From: Strobilurus pachycystidiatus
Lineage: Eukaryota > Basidiomycota > Agaricomycetes > Agaricales > Physalacriaceae
Assembly (NCBI GenBank): GCA_019915135.1
Contig: JAHLMK010000029.1
Span: 124,001-188,000 of the forward strand
DNA length: 64,000 bases
Reading direction: 5' to 3'
Below, piece after piece: positions 33,743 to 43,861 of this stretch. The translations under genes were made by a program, and so were the position numbers. Positions within the stretch are counted from its first letter, which is position 1; every line of letters begins with the position of its first letter. The notes under the pieces were generated by a model. The model did no database searches and was not told the origin of the DNA. It worked only from the letters and a program-made list of their open reading frames with translations.

Positions 33743-34689
33743 GTAGAGCGTACATTGATCGGATCAGAGGACAGGGTACAGTGGATCTGCTGTAGTAGTT
33801 AGGGCGACCGTGAGGGATCTACAGAGCCACGACGATCCATCAACGGAATCGCTTGCTGTGATTCGTCACGGCACCGGCAGGTCTGCATATGACCATTCCG
33901 TTGTCCTCTTCAAGTGACACCCCCAATTCCGATTGGCTCAGACGGGGTTGAGCTCATCGTCCGCCCTCACAACCACCGCGCGCCTCTTCGATTCGAGGAC
34001 AGTTCGTGATGGCACCAATCTTCTATCCAGATCTATAAAAAATATATATTCATCGGTTGGGATCGTGAGAAGGCTGCCGCTCATACTACCTGGAAAGTGG
34101 CAGAAATGTCGAGCTACGCATTGACTCGGATACGTAGCTGCGAGGCATTGTACTTTGGTGCGTGGACACGAGCTCTTCGCCCTCCCCTTTCTCTGAAGTC
34201 AGTATCAAGGCGACAAAAAACAGCGTGGTGTGGAGACTTGCGGCACAGAGTTGAACTAAAGCAAGTAGTTGGGCTTAGTGATGCAGCAGCGAGTCAAGAC
34301 AGCAAGGTCAATTACGCTCTACATGGATATTAGATGAGAGAGCGACTTACGCGGGACGTGGTCTTAGTGTAGGACATAGTCTGGGACGAAGGACAATCCA
34401 TGACGATGGGTGTGAGGGTACTACAGCGACACGGTGGGGAGATGGTGCAGCGGGTTTTGTGCGTCAAAACTTGGCCTGAGACTGGAGAAGCGATCCGCGA
34501 TATGGGAACAGCAGTTGAAGTGTCCAGATGGCGTCTATTCGTCAACTCGAAAGCTAAATGAGCCCGCGCAGCGCAACCCAGATAGTCCAGAAGAACAAGG
34601 CATGGAAGCAGAGCGGGACAAGCAGATAACAGCCTACTTACTGCCAGACACAATGGGTTGGATTCGAAGTTGAACATCAACAGGTCCAA
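33743..34689. other. Duplicated spacer between Cys/His gene and dead J gene
   Basis: Parts match 56712-57170: the GGATCTGCTGTAGTAG..GGGCGAC block, and ACATGGATATTAGATGA..CGACTTACGC near 34321 against 57101. A minus-strand GTAAGTCG donor is conserved in both copies, hinting at a small gene transcribed leftwards, but its exons cannot be fixed. No reliable gene. Confidence 0.4.
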
Positions 34690-34790
34690 CGCGGCAAAGC
34701 TTTCCGCGGCCGGCACAGAAGATACTCCCACGCCACCGTCCACGTCACACAATCAAAATCGCCAAGCTTTCCGTTTCTGACTTGTCCTCA
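34690..34790 (+). pseudogene. 5' stub of a J-domain gene copy
   Basis: Matches the promoter of the intact J gene near 58028-58100 (TTCCGCGGCCGGCACAGAAG, then CTCCCACGCCACC). It stops abruptly near 34790. A second copy of the same segment starts at about 35066. Confidence 0.6.
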
Positions 34791-35003
34791 AATCATCTTT
34801 GCGCGCTAGAACCGCGGATATGATTCAAAGAGAACGGCGACCAAAGGACAAGTCGTCCTCGAGGTGGCTGCCTGAACCCGCTATGTACTCTGAGGGATGA
34901 CATCTGCTGTCCCGTTTCGCGACAACCTCCATTAGGCTGCCTGGAAGAATTGAACGGCAAGCATACGTAAGTGTGGCGTACCCATGACAGATAAGTGACG
35001 AGC

Positions 35004-35059
35004 TTGTGTAGCACCCAAAGTGATGAGTTATTATTGATTGATTGATTGTGTAGCACCCA
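35004..35059. mobile_element. Tiny non-LTR insertion with 14-bp target duplication
   Basis: TTGTGTAGCACCCA occurs at 35004-35017 and again at 35046-35059. The 28 bp between them end in (TTGA)3. The segment TTATTGATTGATTGATTG also forms the tail after the reverse transcriptase gene, at 47030-47047. A tail of short repeats plus a target duplication is the mark of target-primed reverse transcription. I read this as a 5'-truncated copy reduced to its tail. Confidence 0.65.
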
Positions 35060-35065
35060 GAGAAA

Positions 35066-35720
35066 CGTCGCCCTGCCCGGCCCGGCAAGAGAACTACTCC
35101 CACGCCACCCTCACTTCTCCTACCAAGCCACATTTCATATTTTTCTGCTTCCCTTTGCTGCTTTTCTTCTTTTCTTCGGTCCAGCGTCTGTACCAGCGCC
35201 AGACCCCGCCAGGGCCCCGCCTCTCCCTCTCAAGAGCACACGCCATTGGAAACGGGCGGAGCTCATAGCGGACTTGACGGCAATGGGGCCCCGCGCCTGC
35301 CAGGGCCCGAATATGGACTCGAGGAGGTGCTTGTTGTGTAGAGCTTGATTACGGTGCGTGTCTCGGCCTTGAGTATACATCCAGCGCCGTCTTCCCCACA
35401 GCAATTGCACTCAGACAAAAATCTCGACGACAAAGAGGGTGCCGATCGAGTACTTGTCCGTTCACCCACACAGTCCCAAGCTCTGTTGGACGATAGTACA
35501 GCGACTCACTGGCCCGGCTTCACCACGATGCATTGATCATGTTGAGCTCGACGACGACGAAGGGGTACGAAACTCACTGATGCGGACCTGGCTACTGGGA
35601 CCATGCCAATGGCAACAACGGGGAAGGCAAACATCTCAGCCCGCTCATGTATTTCCTCCGCCACAAGTCCAGACTCCAGCGTGTGTCGCACTATCTTGCT
35701 GCATGACGTGGAGTGAGGCG
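35066..35720 (+). pseudogene. Degraded copy of the J-domain gene
   Basis: Collinear with 58030-58980 of the intact J gene, from the promoter through the acidic linker. Recognisable pieces are GCCATTGGAAACGGGCGG (the start ATG has become ATT), AAAAATCTCGACGACAAAGA (J-domain end) and CTACTGGGACCATGCCAATG. The HPD-coding bases are gone and frames are broken. It sits divergent to the Cys/His gene at 32553-33668, matching the order at 55.7-59.6 kb. Confidence 0.75.
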
Positions 35721-36600
35721 TGCGTTCTTTCTTACTGTTTTTCATTGCTTTACTAACGCATACAAACGCTCTCCTTGCGCGCCCGCAACTCAGCTCGCAC
35801 TCCCCCCAAGAGCACATACACTCATATCAACTCTGCCTCCAAGTCTCTTCCGACGGGGCTCGAATTCTCCCCTTTCTCCCCAGTTTTAATCGTTTGGCAG
35901 TTTCTCCAACACATTCATTCGCTGTGAGAGCGTCATTCCCTCGAGGTATCCCGGCTCTAGTCTCATTGGGAGCGCCACCGGGCCTGATGCTTCTTGTTAC
36001 ACCCCCGAAATTCCGCGAATATGCCGGAACACCCTCATTGTCGGGTGCCGTCTCCTGGGATGAGAGGGAGAACTTTCATCGCGTCGTATACATGATCTTT
36101 CTCCGTCTGGAGTCATCACTAGTTCCTTGTATTTCTAATATTATCCATGATGTTTTTTCCCTTTGTCGGGAATTGATGTTCGTTCTACTTTGTGCCTTGA
36201 GTCCTCGTTCGTTTGGCGAAGTGCTCGCAACCCAAGCCCTGCCATCGGAGAAGGTCAGTGTCGACGGCCACAATCCTTTCGCTGCCCACTGATCCTAACG
36301 TCGGGGAGCGAGTGGGGTGGCAGTGGTTCGAAACGTTGAGATGACACTATCCGTCCCGCTCATTTGTGTACCCTCAAAATACTATTAGTTGTGTTCCGAT
36401 CGCAAGGTCTCGATGCTGATCGACGTAAAGCTTAGCAATGAGAGCATGGCGTTCCTCAGCACTACAGCTGTGCGATGATCGTATCAGTCACCGGTGGAGC
36501 AGTGGTCGGTCTCAATCTATCGGTCTTGTAGGGTAGAGTTGTTCAAGAACTCAGGTCTCAACTTTTGTGGCGATGAGGGACGCACGCCACCATTCATTCA
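35721..36600. other. Region without a supported gene
   Basis: A plus-strand open stretch to 36292 begins with GTG inside the J pseudogene and shows no domain. The 21-bp block shared with ~27030 lies near 36045. Nothing else seen. Confidence 0.4.
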
Positions 36601-36687
36601 CCTTTGCTGATCGCCGGTACACCTTCTGTGATGGCGAAGGAACAACGGTGTATGTTTTGATGCCCGTCTTCACTCTGGTTGATGGCT

Positions 36688-36770
36688 GGTTCACCTTCTT
36701 TGATGGCCAGGACACCTTCTTTGACGGCCAGGACACCCTCTTTGATGGTCAGTACACCTTCTTTGATATG
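36688..36770. repeat. 21-bp minisatellite (about four units)
   Basis: Units of the form GGACACCTTCTTTGATGGCCA are repeated head to tail, with a looser unit near 36620. The period is a multiple of three, so both strands stay open (FFDGQDT on plus). It lies ~140 bp upstream of the 36913 gene and may influence its promoter. Confidence 0.85.
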
Positions 36771-36831
36771 TAGGTGCGGACGCCACACGGCCATCACCTC
36801 TGCGACTGTGACTGTGATTCAAACGTCGCAC

Positions 36832-36838
36832 TATAAAA
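36832..36838 (+). promoter_or_regulatory. TATA box before the Asn/Gln-rich gene
   Basis: TATAAAA, 75 bp upstream of the ATG at 36913, a normal distance for this genome. Confidence 0.7.
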
Positions 36839-36912
36839 AGGGCGTTGTTTAGCCTAGAGAGCTTTCATCACATCTCATTTGCCCTCACCCAAGCCAGCTC
36901 CTCACACCAAAC

Positions 36913-37809
36913 ATGTCTGGAAGTAACAACAACAACAACAACAACAATCAATGGAATCCTTACACGAGTGGAGGCTCCCAGCACTGGCAGGCGAGCAACT
37001 CGAACGACCAGAATCAGTCGCATCCCAGCAATAATCAGTACTGGCCAGGCCATGCTGGTGGTAGTGGCCAGCAGCAGGCGCCTGGAACATCCAACCAGCA
37101 CGGGCAGCAAATGGTATTGCATGCACCGGGACATGGGGGAGGACATCATACACTGCCCCAACTAAACCTGAGCCGGTATCCCGAAGCCCCGCGACAATCA
37201 CAGTTTCCTGCGCATCAGTATCTCCCTGGGCGTACCATCCGTAGGACAAGCCGTGTTTCCAGTCATTGGCATACAAGCAGTACACAGTGGAGCTCGGCGT
37301 TACTCGCCAGAACGCCGCATCTGGAAGAAAACTACCTAGATGCATACAAGCGCGCTTTTGGTGACCGCGGGGTGCCAGTGCAAAAAGTAAACATCACGCA
37401 TCCAGGGCTTATGGACGATATCAACCGATTGTTTCCCCCAGGTGACAATGCGGATCTCAGTCAGCATTTTACCGTCGCATCTGAGGGAACGGAGTTGCGC
37501 CACGCAGCCGGACAGGACGGCCAGCGCATGGAGCATCGGTCAAGACATGTCATCAACCAGGTGCCTCACTCGACGACTCCCGGACAGGTCGTTACACTGT
37601 ACGAGTTTACCGTCGAGCAGCAGACTCGTGAACATCATATGGGCTTCATCACAATACGCAGGATGCGTTATCGCATTGGGGCACCCACAATCTATGATCA
37701 CCTTTTTGTCTTGGATTTGATTTATCTCAATGACGGTTGGGAGGATCGCCGGAGGATAGCGAGAATGCTTTACAGGTTCGCATGGGAATACCGTCCAGGA
37801 CCACAGTGA
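36913..37809 (+). CDS. Protein with Asn/Gln-rich head, unrecognised C-terminal domain
   Basis: Single exon, 298 residues, true ATG with a TATA box 75 bp upstream. Residues 1-85 are Asn/Gln/Gly/Ser/His-rich, including eight consecutive Asn encoded by an AAC repeat, and are probably disordered or prion-like. Residues about 115-298 look globular, with mixed hydrophobic and charged segments (NITHPGLMDDINRLFPPG, GQVVTLYEFTVEQQTREHH, LFVLDLIYLNDGWEDRRRI). No signal peptide or membrane segment is seen. I do not recognise the domain. Confidence 0.75.
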   Translation: MSGSNNNNNNNNQWNPYTSGGSQHWQASNSNDQNQSHPSNNQYWPGHAGGSGQQQAPGTSNQHGQQMVLHAPGHGGGHHTLPQLNLSRYPEAPRQSQFPAHQYLPGRTIRRTSRVSSHWHTSSTQWSSALLARTPHLEENYLDAYKRAFGDRGVPVQKVNITHPGLMDDINRLFPPGDNADLSQHFTVASEGTELRHAAGQDGQRMEHRSRHVINQVPHSTTPGQVVTLYEFTVEQQTREHHMGFITIRRMRYRIGAPTIYDHLFVLDLIYLNDGWEDRRRIARMLYRFAWEYRPGPQ

Positions 37810-38579
37810 TTCAGGCCGGCAATCATCAACTGACTGCATGCCGACAAGTTGTATATCTTCCGTTTTTTTTTCCTTACATGTTCACCAGATTAGCGTTTTT
37901 GTCCCACATAGAGTACATTTGTCTTCATACCTATAGAATTGACTTGTTATGCCAGTCACTGCCCGCGTGATAAGAAATCGACACGAGCGAAATTGAAGAC
38001 ACTGACGATAGCAGAGCATCTGACGCACGAGCATTCCACGTCTTACCGGGAGTGAGGACACCAAGGAACGCGCACTGATGAATCGAGGGCAGGCCTCCCT
38101 GTCGCGGCTCACGGCTGGATTCATCTATTAGTGTTTTACTCAGTACAGCGTCGACTCAACTGAGATTTCTTCTCTATATCTCAGAGACCTTGAGGGCGGC
38201 AGTGAAAGACGGCTCAAGATGTAAAGTCAACTTGCGATGCATGTCTTGGAAACACTCCCGATGATAAAGGGCGTGTTGGAAGCGAATTACGCCACTATGG
38301 CGGCGATTTACACGGTCTTAGTCCAGAAGCAGGATGGGCAATAATATGAGCAGGGATGCTTGGAGGTGCGTCGTTCTGTGAACAGCACATATCAATAGAG
38401 ATGGATCCAACGAAGCGCGGCGGAGGAGACAAGCGCGCATAGCGCTTATCTGATTACAAAGCTAGACGTCAGAGCGCAGTGTAGCGCCGCCATATTCGTC
38501 CAGGCAGTACGCAGACGTTATCCATGAGTACCAATGCAGAGAACACCATATTTAACAGACGTACATGGAGGTCGAAGTT
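37810..38579. other. Intergenic region
   Basis: No gene or clear repeat seen. A T-rich stretch just after the 36913 gene (TTTTTTTTCC near 37864) could be part of its 3' untranslated region. Confidence 0.4.
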
Positions 38580-39010
38580 GGACACGGCCGGCACAGAGGA
38601 TATTCCCACGCCATCCTCACGTCGTCACCATCAAAATCGGCCCGCTTTCCGTTTCTTGCTCTCACCTTCTATCAATCATCTCGGCGGCGGCGCGCTGGTT
38701 GACTATTTCTCGCCCGCGTTGACTCTGAAACACGGCCAATTTGGTGTATACTTTCATTCCAAAAGAGGACGATATGGACATGAGCACGGACACGAATGCG
38801 GCAATGATAGGCCTGACTGTCTGATACACGAGCTCCATTGCAGACACAGCATCGGCCTGGCGCGCGATTCTGGACTTTGATGAGGTGCTAGGCGTAAGAA
38901 AGGCAGGTGCGTGTCTTGTCTTTTCCTTGACTTCGATGTAGATCCAACACCGCCGTTCCCACAGGGCTCATCCAGTCGCGCCGGGACTAAAAACTCGACG
39001 GAATTCTAAT
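38580..39010 (+). pseudogene. Third degraded copy of the J-domain gene (5' half)
   Basis: Aligns with 58028-58555 of the intact gene. It retains GGCCGGCACAGAGGATATTC, AACACGGCCAATTTGG (start codon lost), GGACGATATGGACATGAGCA, TTTGATGAGGTGCTAGGCGTA and CTAAAAACTCGACGG. The histidine-proline-aspartate codons are mutated and the downstream half is absent. Confidence 0.7.
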
Positions 39011-39253
39011 GCTGGCGCGTATAAGCAGTTGCTGTCGTGCGGACCACTTCCGTGCGTGTCAAGGGACCTCACATCGCGATACAGTCGACACTTCTGCGTC
39101 CTAAATCCTGCCAACCTCCGTCCCGATTATATTCTCGGCACACCCCGTCCCGATGGCCGAGGTTCAGACCGGGAATCCGGCACTTGATGAAAGAGGTTTT
39201 CACGCACGCTACCTACACCATCGCACCAGACCACGGACGACGCGATTCACTAT

Positions 39254-40126
39254 ATGGGAACGGTCATGCGCAAACCTACAGGTCCGTTTCCACATTTCCA
39301 TGAAAGGCAGGAATGCTCTTGACGAATCTTGGCAGGCATCACACTGCATTTGGACTCGGGGAAAGTGACCGTACAGCGGCCAAAGGACGGCGGGACGATA
39401 CTCATTGGGCGGCCTATTCGTGGAGTGGAGGGGGAGGAGGGCATGAAGGCGACGCTCCAGGGCATGGTCGTGAGCAGACGACATGCGGAGATCAGCTTTG
39501 GAGCGGAGGGACAGGTGCGTTAGTTTAGTGTCCTTTCATATAGACGGGACCATTCATTCATCCCTCACTCGCAGGTGTACATCAAAGACCTTGCCTCATC
39601 GAACGGCACGCGCGTCAGCACAACAACTCGCCTGGAGCCGCACACGCCGTACGAGCTGCACGCGAATGATGTGATAACTTTCGGGCGAGCCGTAAGCAGG
39701 AACAACAATCAGGTGCTCGAGCCGGCGGTGGCCAGGGTGCAGATCCTGTATGACACATCTGGGAATTTGCCACGCCTCACGGATGAAGACATATTACGCT
39801 CGTTGCGGTCAGCAGGGCAGGAACTGGGCGCGACGATCCGGGCTGAGATGGACAAGATGGTGCGCGCAACGGTGCGCGCTGAGATGGAAAAGATGCTGGC
39901 GGTCGAAAGGGAGAGGGCGGTGGTTATCGATGATCTGCGTCTCATCAAGACGGAGCTGGAGGCGATTCGGGAGGAGGTTAGGGCGGTTGGGAGGGAAATG
40001 AAGCGGAAGCGCGATGAGGAGGACGAGGAGATGCCTCAGAGTAAGCGCGCGAAGACGCTGCTCAGGACCACGGCGACTCTGACGCTCGGTGCCGTCGCTG
40101 CGTGTGGCGCGCTTGCGTTTAGCTAG
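39254..40126 (+). CDS. FHA-domain protein with C-terminal membrane tail
   Basis: Three exons: 39254-39281, 39336-39514 and 39575-40126, giving 252 residues. Intron 1 is inferred because the FHA frame has a TGA 9 bp upstream and an acceptor (GGCAG) at 39335; joining gives MGTVMRKPTGITLHLDSG. The FHA core covers about residues 11-110: LIGR, then VSRRHAEI, KDLASSNGT and NDVITFGR. These are the conserved Arg, Ser-x-x-His and Asn of phosphothreonine-binding FHA domains. A charged helical stretch follows (VERERAVVIDDLRLIKTE; likely coiled coil), then a basic segment KRKRDEEDEE. The protein ends in a hydrophobic tail of about 20 residues (TATLTLGAVAACGALAFS), suggesting a tail anchor. A fragment of a similar gene lies at 48718-48800. 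Confidence 0.82.
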
Positions 40127-40655
40127 GCGAGGAAGGGGTATGGCGGACTGCAAGCGACTTGACTCGGAGCGGGACGGTGCGTACCAAACAGACGTTTTTT
40201 GCTTTCAAACAACGACCTCGCTAGGTTCCATTCACTTCCCGGTCCAGGCGGTGATGGTGTTCACTTCCGTAGCGCTGGTAGAATCTAAATTCTATGTACT
40301 CTAGTATGTACTTACTGTTGCGATATCAGCTATTTCGAGAACTCGCATCGAATTGGCGGCCAGACAGCACCATCGCCACCTTATCCACGGCTGCGATCTT
40401 GCCCCAGACGTTGTTGATGCCGACATTAAACATACGAGGATGTGAGGAAATGGTATATCAGGCGCATGCTGCACCTAGGAAAGCGCTCAAACAAGACGCC
40501 GCTGTTCACAGGGACCGGTATCCTGCCAATTTGGATCAGACGTTAGCTTGCTGACGCTGGGAATTCCACGGTACCTTTTGACGCTAGATATGTCAAGCCT
40601 GGCGCTAGAGGAAAGTAGGCGGATCTGTGCGCATGGTGTAGCATGCTGGTAGTCA
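40127..40655. other. Intergenic region
   Basis: No gene or repeat seen. Confidence 0.35.
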
Positions 40656-41524
40656 ATGCGGAGTCCAGACTGGCGTGGGCAAGCAGTTGCAAGCCTGGTT
40701 AGTCAGAGGACCGAGCCATCTAACCAGTGGACGGTGAGCGTAATGATTTCAACAAAGCTTTCGAATATTCATTGCTCCTTTCAGCCCTCACAACTAAAGG
40801 AAGAACTGGATGGTGCCGGCCGCATCCGCATCTTCTGGAAGAACCATATACCTGCCCTCAGTCATCTTGGCCCTGAAAAGTCTATGATACTCAAGCAAAA
40901 AAACCACAGCAACGAGTTCTTGGAGATATATGTTGACGATTGTTGCATCGAAGGAGGCAATTATGGATATTTCAAATGCTATATGGCCACCAGTGAACCA
41001 TTCACATACCACAGAGAGTCAGCTTTCACCATGAAGCTCACCGATGATGTTGCAGTTGGCTCTCAGATGCTTCTGGAGTATCAGGAGCTTCAACTGGGGA
41101 ATGACCTTCCACGCTGCATCCCACCCATTCTCTCATACATCTCCAGCACCCACGATCGACTGTACGTCTCGTTTCTACAGTTACCTGTCAAATTTCAGCA
41201 GGTATCTCACACAACACTGGATAAGGGGAGAAGGTATGCCTGAATGATTATCCTTGACTGTGTGTCTGAACCTTCCTACAGCAAGGAGCTTGAAAGTTCT
41301 TTGCGGATATGCACTATCTCAAGATGTATCACGGGTCCTTGTTGGCAAGCGACATTGTAGTTGACCAGTCAGCAAAGGCAAAAGACAAGCAGAGGGTTTT
41401 CTTCATCAACTGGCATAAGTCTCCTGCCATTGACGAGTCCACACGGAATAATGATCCGCAGTCGAGAATGGCGTCAGATAGTGCACGCATCGATAGTTTC
41501 CGTGAATCCTTTGCGAAGACATAG
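40656..41524 (+). pseudogene. Truncated type C kinase-like gene
   Basis: Plus strand, exons about 40656-40733, 40785-41201 and 41297-41524. The first intron (51 nt, GTGAGC to TTTCAG) is clear. The second join is uncertain: either a 95-nt intron, or an intron near 41234-41281 plus a one-base frameshift. The product matches the kinase-like part of the type C genes. AFTMKLTDD aligns with SFTLKLGSK, MHYLKMYHGSLLASDIVV covers the catalytic loop (HRD becomes HGS), and FFINWHKS stands where DFG should be. The N-terminal and middle domains of the family are missing. It ends 20 bp from the convergent type B gene. Confidence 0.65.
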
Positions 41525-41543
41525 TCATATTCACGTATCTACT

Positions 41544-43742
41544 TTAATCAGAATCAGAGCTTTCTGAATAGAAGCTAGGCGTAGTTGGATAAGGCGGTCC
41601 ATTGTCGTCCATGACACTTGCAATATTCATGGCCATACCATCAACTCCGATCGGCGGCTCCTCATCGACATACTCCCCTGCGAGGAGCCTCTCCAGGCGG
41701 TCCACTTCACATTCAAGCTCGGTGGCCGTTGGATCTAAGGCGGCACGATCAAAATCAATGATGCTCAGAGTACCGTCGCCGTCTACAAGAATGTTCCAAG
41801 AACGAATATCACGATGGAGTACTCCTGCCGCGTGAATCTCCAGGAGAGTTTGCCGAAGGGATTCTCTAGTAGGTTTGCTATCAGTGACATCTTGGTACGG
41901 ACGTCTATGAGAACTAACCTTTCTAATTCCGAGAATGCTATTTTCCGATTTTCATCCATTCTCATCGCGATCGGAGTACCAACATCGCTCTGAATTAGTG
42001 CCCCCGCAGCGCGGGGTATGTCCTGATAGAATCCAAGGACTCGAGGAATACCAGCGACGTTGTGTGCGCGAAGGCGGCGATACATCTCATTTTCGTGGCG
42101 CAGACGACATAAGCGATCGAGTGAGGCCGCCAGTTTTACGACCATGGGATAGTGTGGTTTGAGAAGAATTGGACTTCGTATGCCGTGGGATGCTCTGTAC
42201 ACGTCCCCCGTCGATCCTTGTCCGACCTGTTGAGTGACAATGAGTGTGGCGTATGTCTTGGACGTATACTGAAGAGCGCGACGATGCCTAGGAGCCAGGA
42301 GAGGATGAGGGGAAGGGGAATTGTATAAGCCAAACTGCAGATATAGAGCTAAGACGGGATGCTTCTTGAAGTGTTCTTCCGTGTTCTAAGGGAGGCGCGG
42401 TCAGCGCATAAATCGGAACGGAGCTGAGGTGTTACCGATATCCTTCGATTTGCAGGTGTCTTGCTTTTTCCAGAGGCAGTAACGACCGGTGCAGACTGAC
42501 CCATGCCATGGGGACTAGGCGGCGGTGAAGACGCTACACCGGGCATAGAACCACCAATGCGCATGCGTTGAATCGCGTCCGCAACGATAGCCAAATGAAG
42601 CCCTAAGATGAGCTTGCCGTAGGGTGGATCAGCAGTCTCATCGTGCGTCTCGATGACGGGGGAAAGATACAATGTTTGCGTTTCACGGTGCCGGATGCCG
42701 ATTAGCAGACAATTCCCCGACGTGAAAATGAGGAATGTTGAGTCGATTTTTACGCTGTTGACCCAAGCCTACTCAAAGATCAAGAACGGTCCAGTAGGCA
42801 CAGAAAGAATTATCTTACCCTCTGAACATATTCTGTTGGCTCATCGATGCGATGCGGCTTCATGAATATCCGACCAGGAGTGAACACCTCTTCGGATCGT
42901 TCCAGGCCCGGATGAACGGTACGTGCTTTCTTACGGGGTGGACCCGCCTCAGTGTCCGTAGACTCGTCGATAGCATGAGCTGGGTACGTCCACATCGGAG
43001 AAGGATTGTCCTTCGGTCGAGGTATTTTTGGGGAAGGAGGGGGCTTCTCGGTCTCCGAGTTTGAGAGCCAGGGAAAGAGGGTATCCTCAACAATACTGGA
43101 TATCTTCAAGATTGACAGATACGCCGGAGAAGCAAAGCAGAAGACGTTTGCGAGGTACGGGTATCGCGCGCGCAGGGACTGAGCCAGGTGATGTGATTCG
43201 GCAGGAAGGGTCTCTCCGTCATCACGCAGCGGGTCGTCGTCCAAGCGCATGCGAAGCGCCAGCCTTGTGAAAAGGCAACGATGCTCGTCCTGAGAATCAG
43301 AGACAGACAAGTCGAAAAGTCTCGTCTCTCTCCAGGAGAGAGCAGATGTCATCGTACGCACTTCGGGGTAGAGTAAGAAATCGCTCGAAACCAGGCACGC
43401 TGGAAATGTAACTCCTGTGCGAAATAGCGCGCCGACCTCTTTCGCCGTAACCACTGCCTTCGGATTGGCGTATGCTCCAGTAGCATGTGAGAATCGTGTG
43501 TCCGGGTATGTATCTAGGTTAGGAAAGGACTTCAAGTGATCATCGGCTATGCGTGAAAGATCGCCTGCAATAGTGGGCAACAGCACGACGCGCTTGAGAA
43601 TCAGGTTCTCGTCAAGGTGTGTATCGAAGAATTGAACGCGATGACCAAGTTCCGGATCGAAAGACTTCTCGGAATTACGCGGGAGAAGTGGGTGCCGAAA
43701 GGTCAAGAGCTCTTCCTGGTGTTTGTGGAGGATATCGGTCAT
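41544..43742 (-). CDS. Kinase-like protein, type B, copy 2
   Basis: Four exons on the minus strand: 43742-42819, 42768-42436, 42385-41919 and 41865-41544, giving 681 residues. All boundaries match the copy at 20286-22504; exons 2 and 3 have the same lengths (333 and 467 nt). Features retained are HLDENLILKRVVLLPTIAGD, PPRKKARTVHPGLER, the RLRHENEMY glutamate, the VVKLAASL lysine, HRDIRSWNIL and IDFDRA. The glycine-loop segment lies in exon 3 (VGQGSTGDVYRA, read from 42230-42190). The tail is shorter (SFYSESSDSD). A reverse transcriptase gene begins 120 bp from its ATG on the other strand, and similarity to the upstream region of copy 1 stops near 43830. Its original promoter may therefore have been displaced. 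Confidence 0.83.
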
Positions 43743-43861
43743 GTTGGTGTCGGGGGAGAGCGACGGTGATGAATGTTGGTTGAAGAGAGCTTGTATCTTC
43801 CCACGTACCGAAAATGATCATCCCTGACTGATGACATCACCGGGGTCGACTTCCATGGTAA

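Noticed and set aside
35720..36292. 190-codon plus-strand open frame with a hydrophobic start resembling a signal peptide
   Set aside because: It begins with GTG at the end of the J pseudogene, has no ATG in the signal-like part, no domain and no paralogue.
36567..36773. Small open frame made of FFDGQDT repeats
   Set aside because: It is a by-product of a 21-bp minisatellite and starts with GTG.
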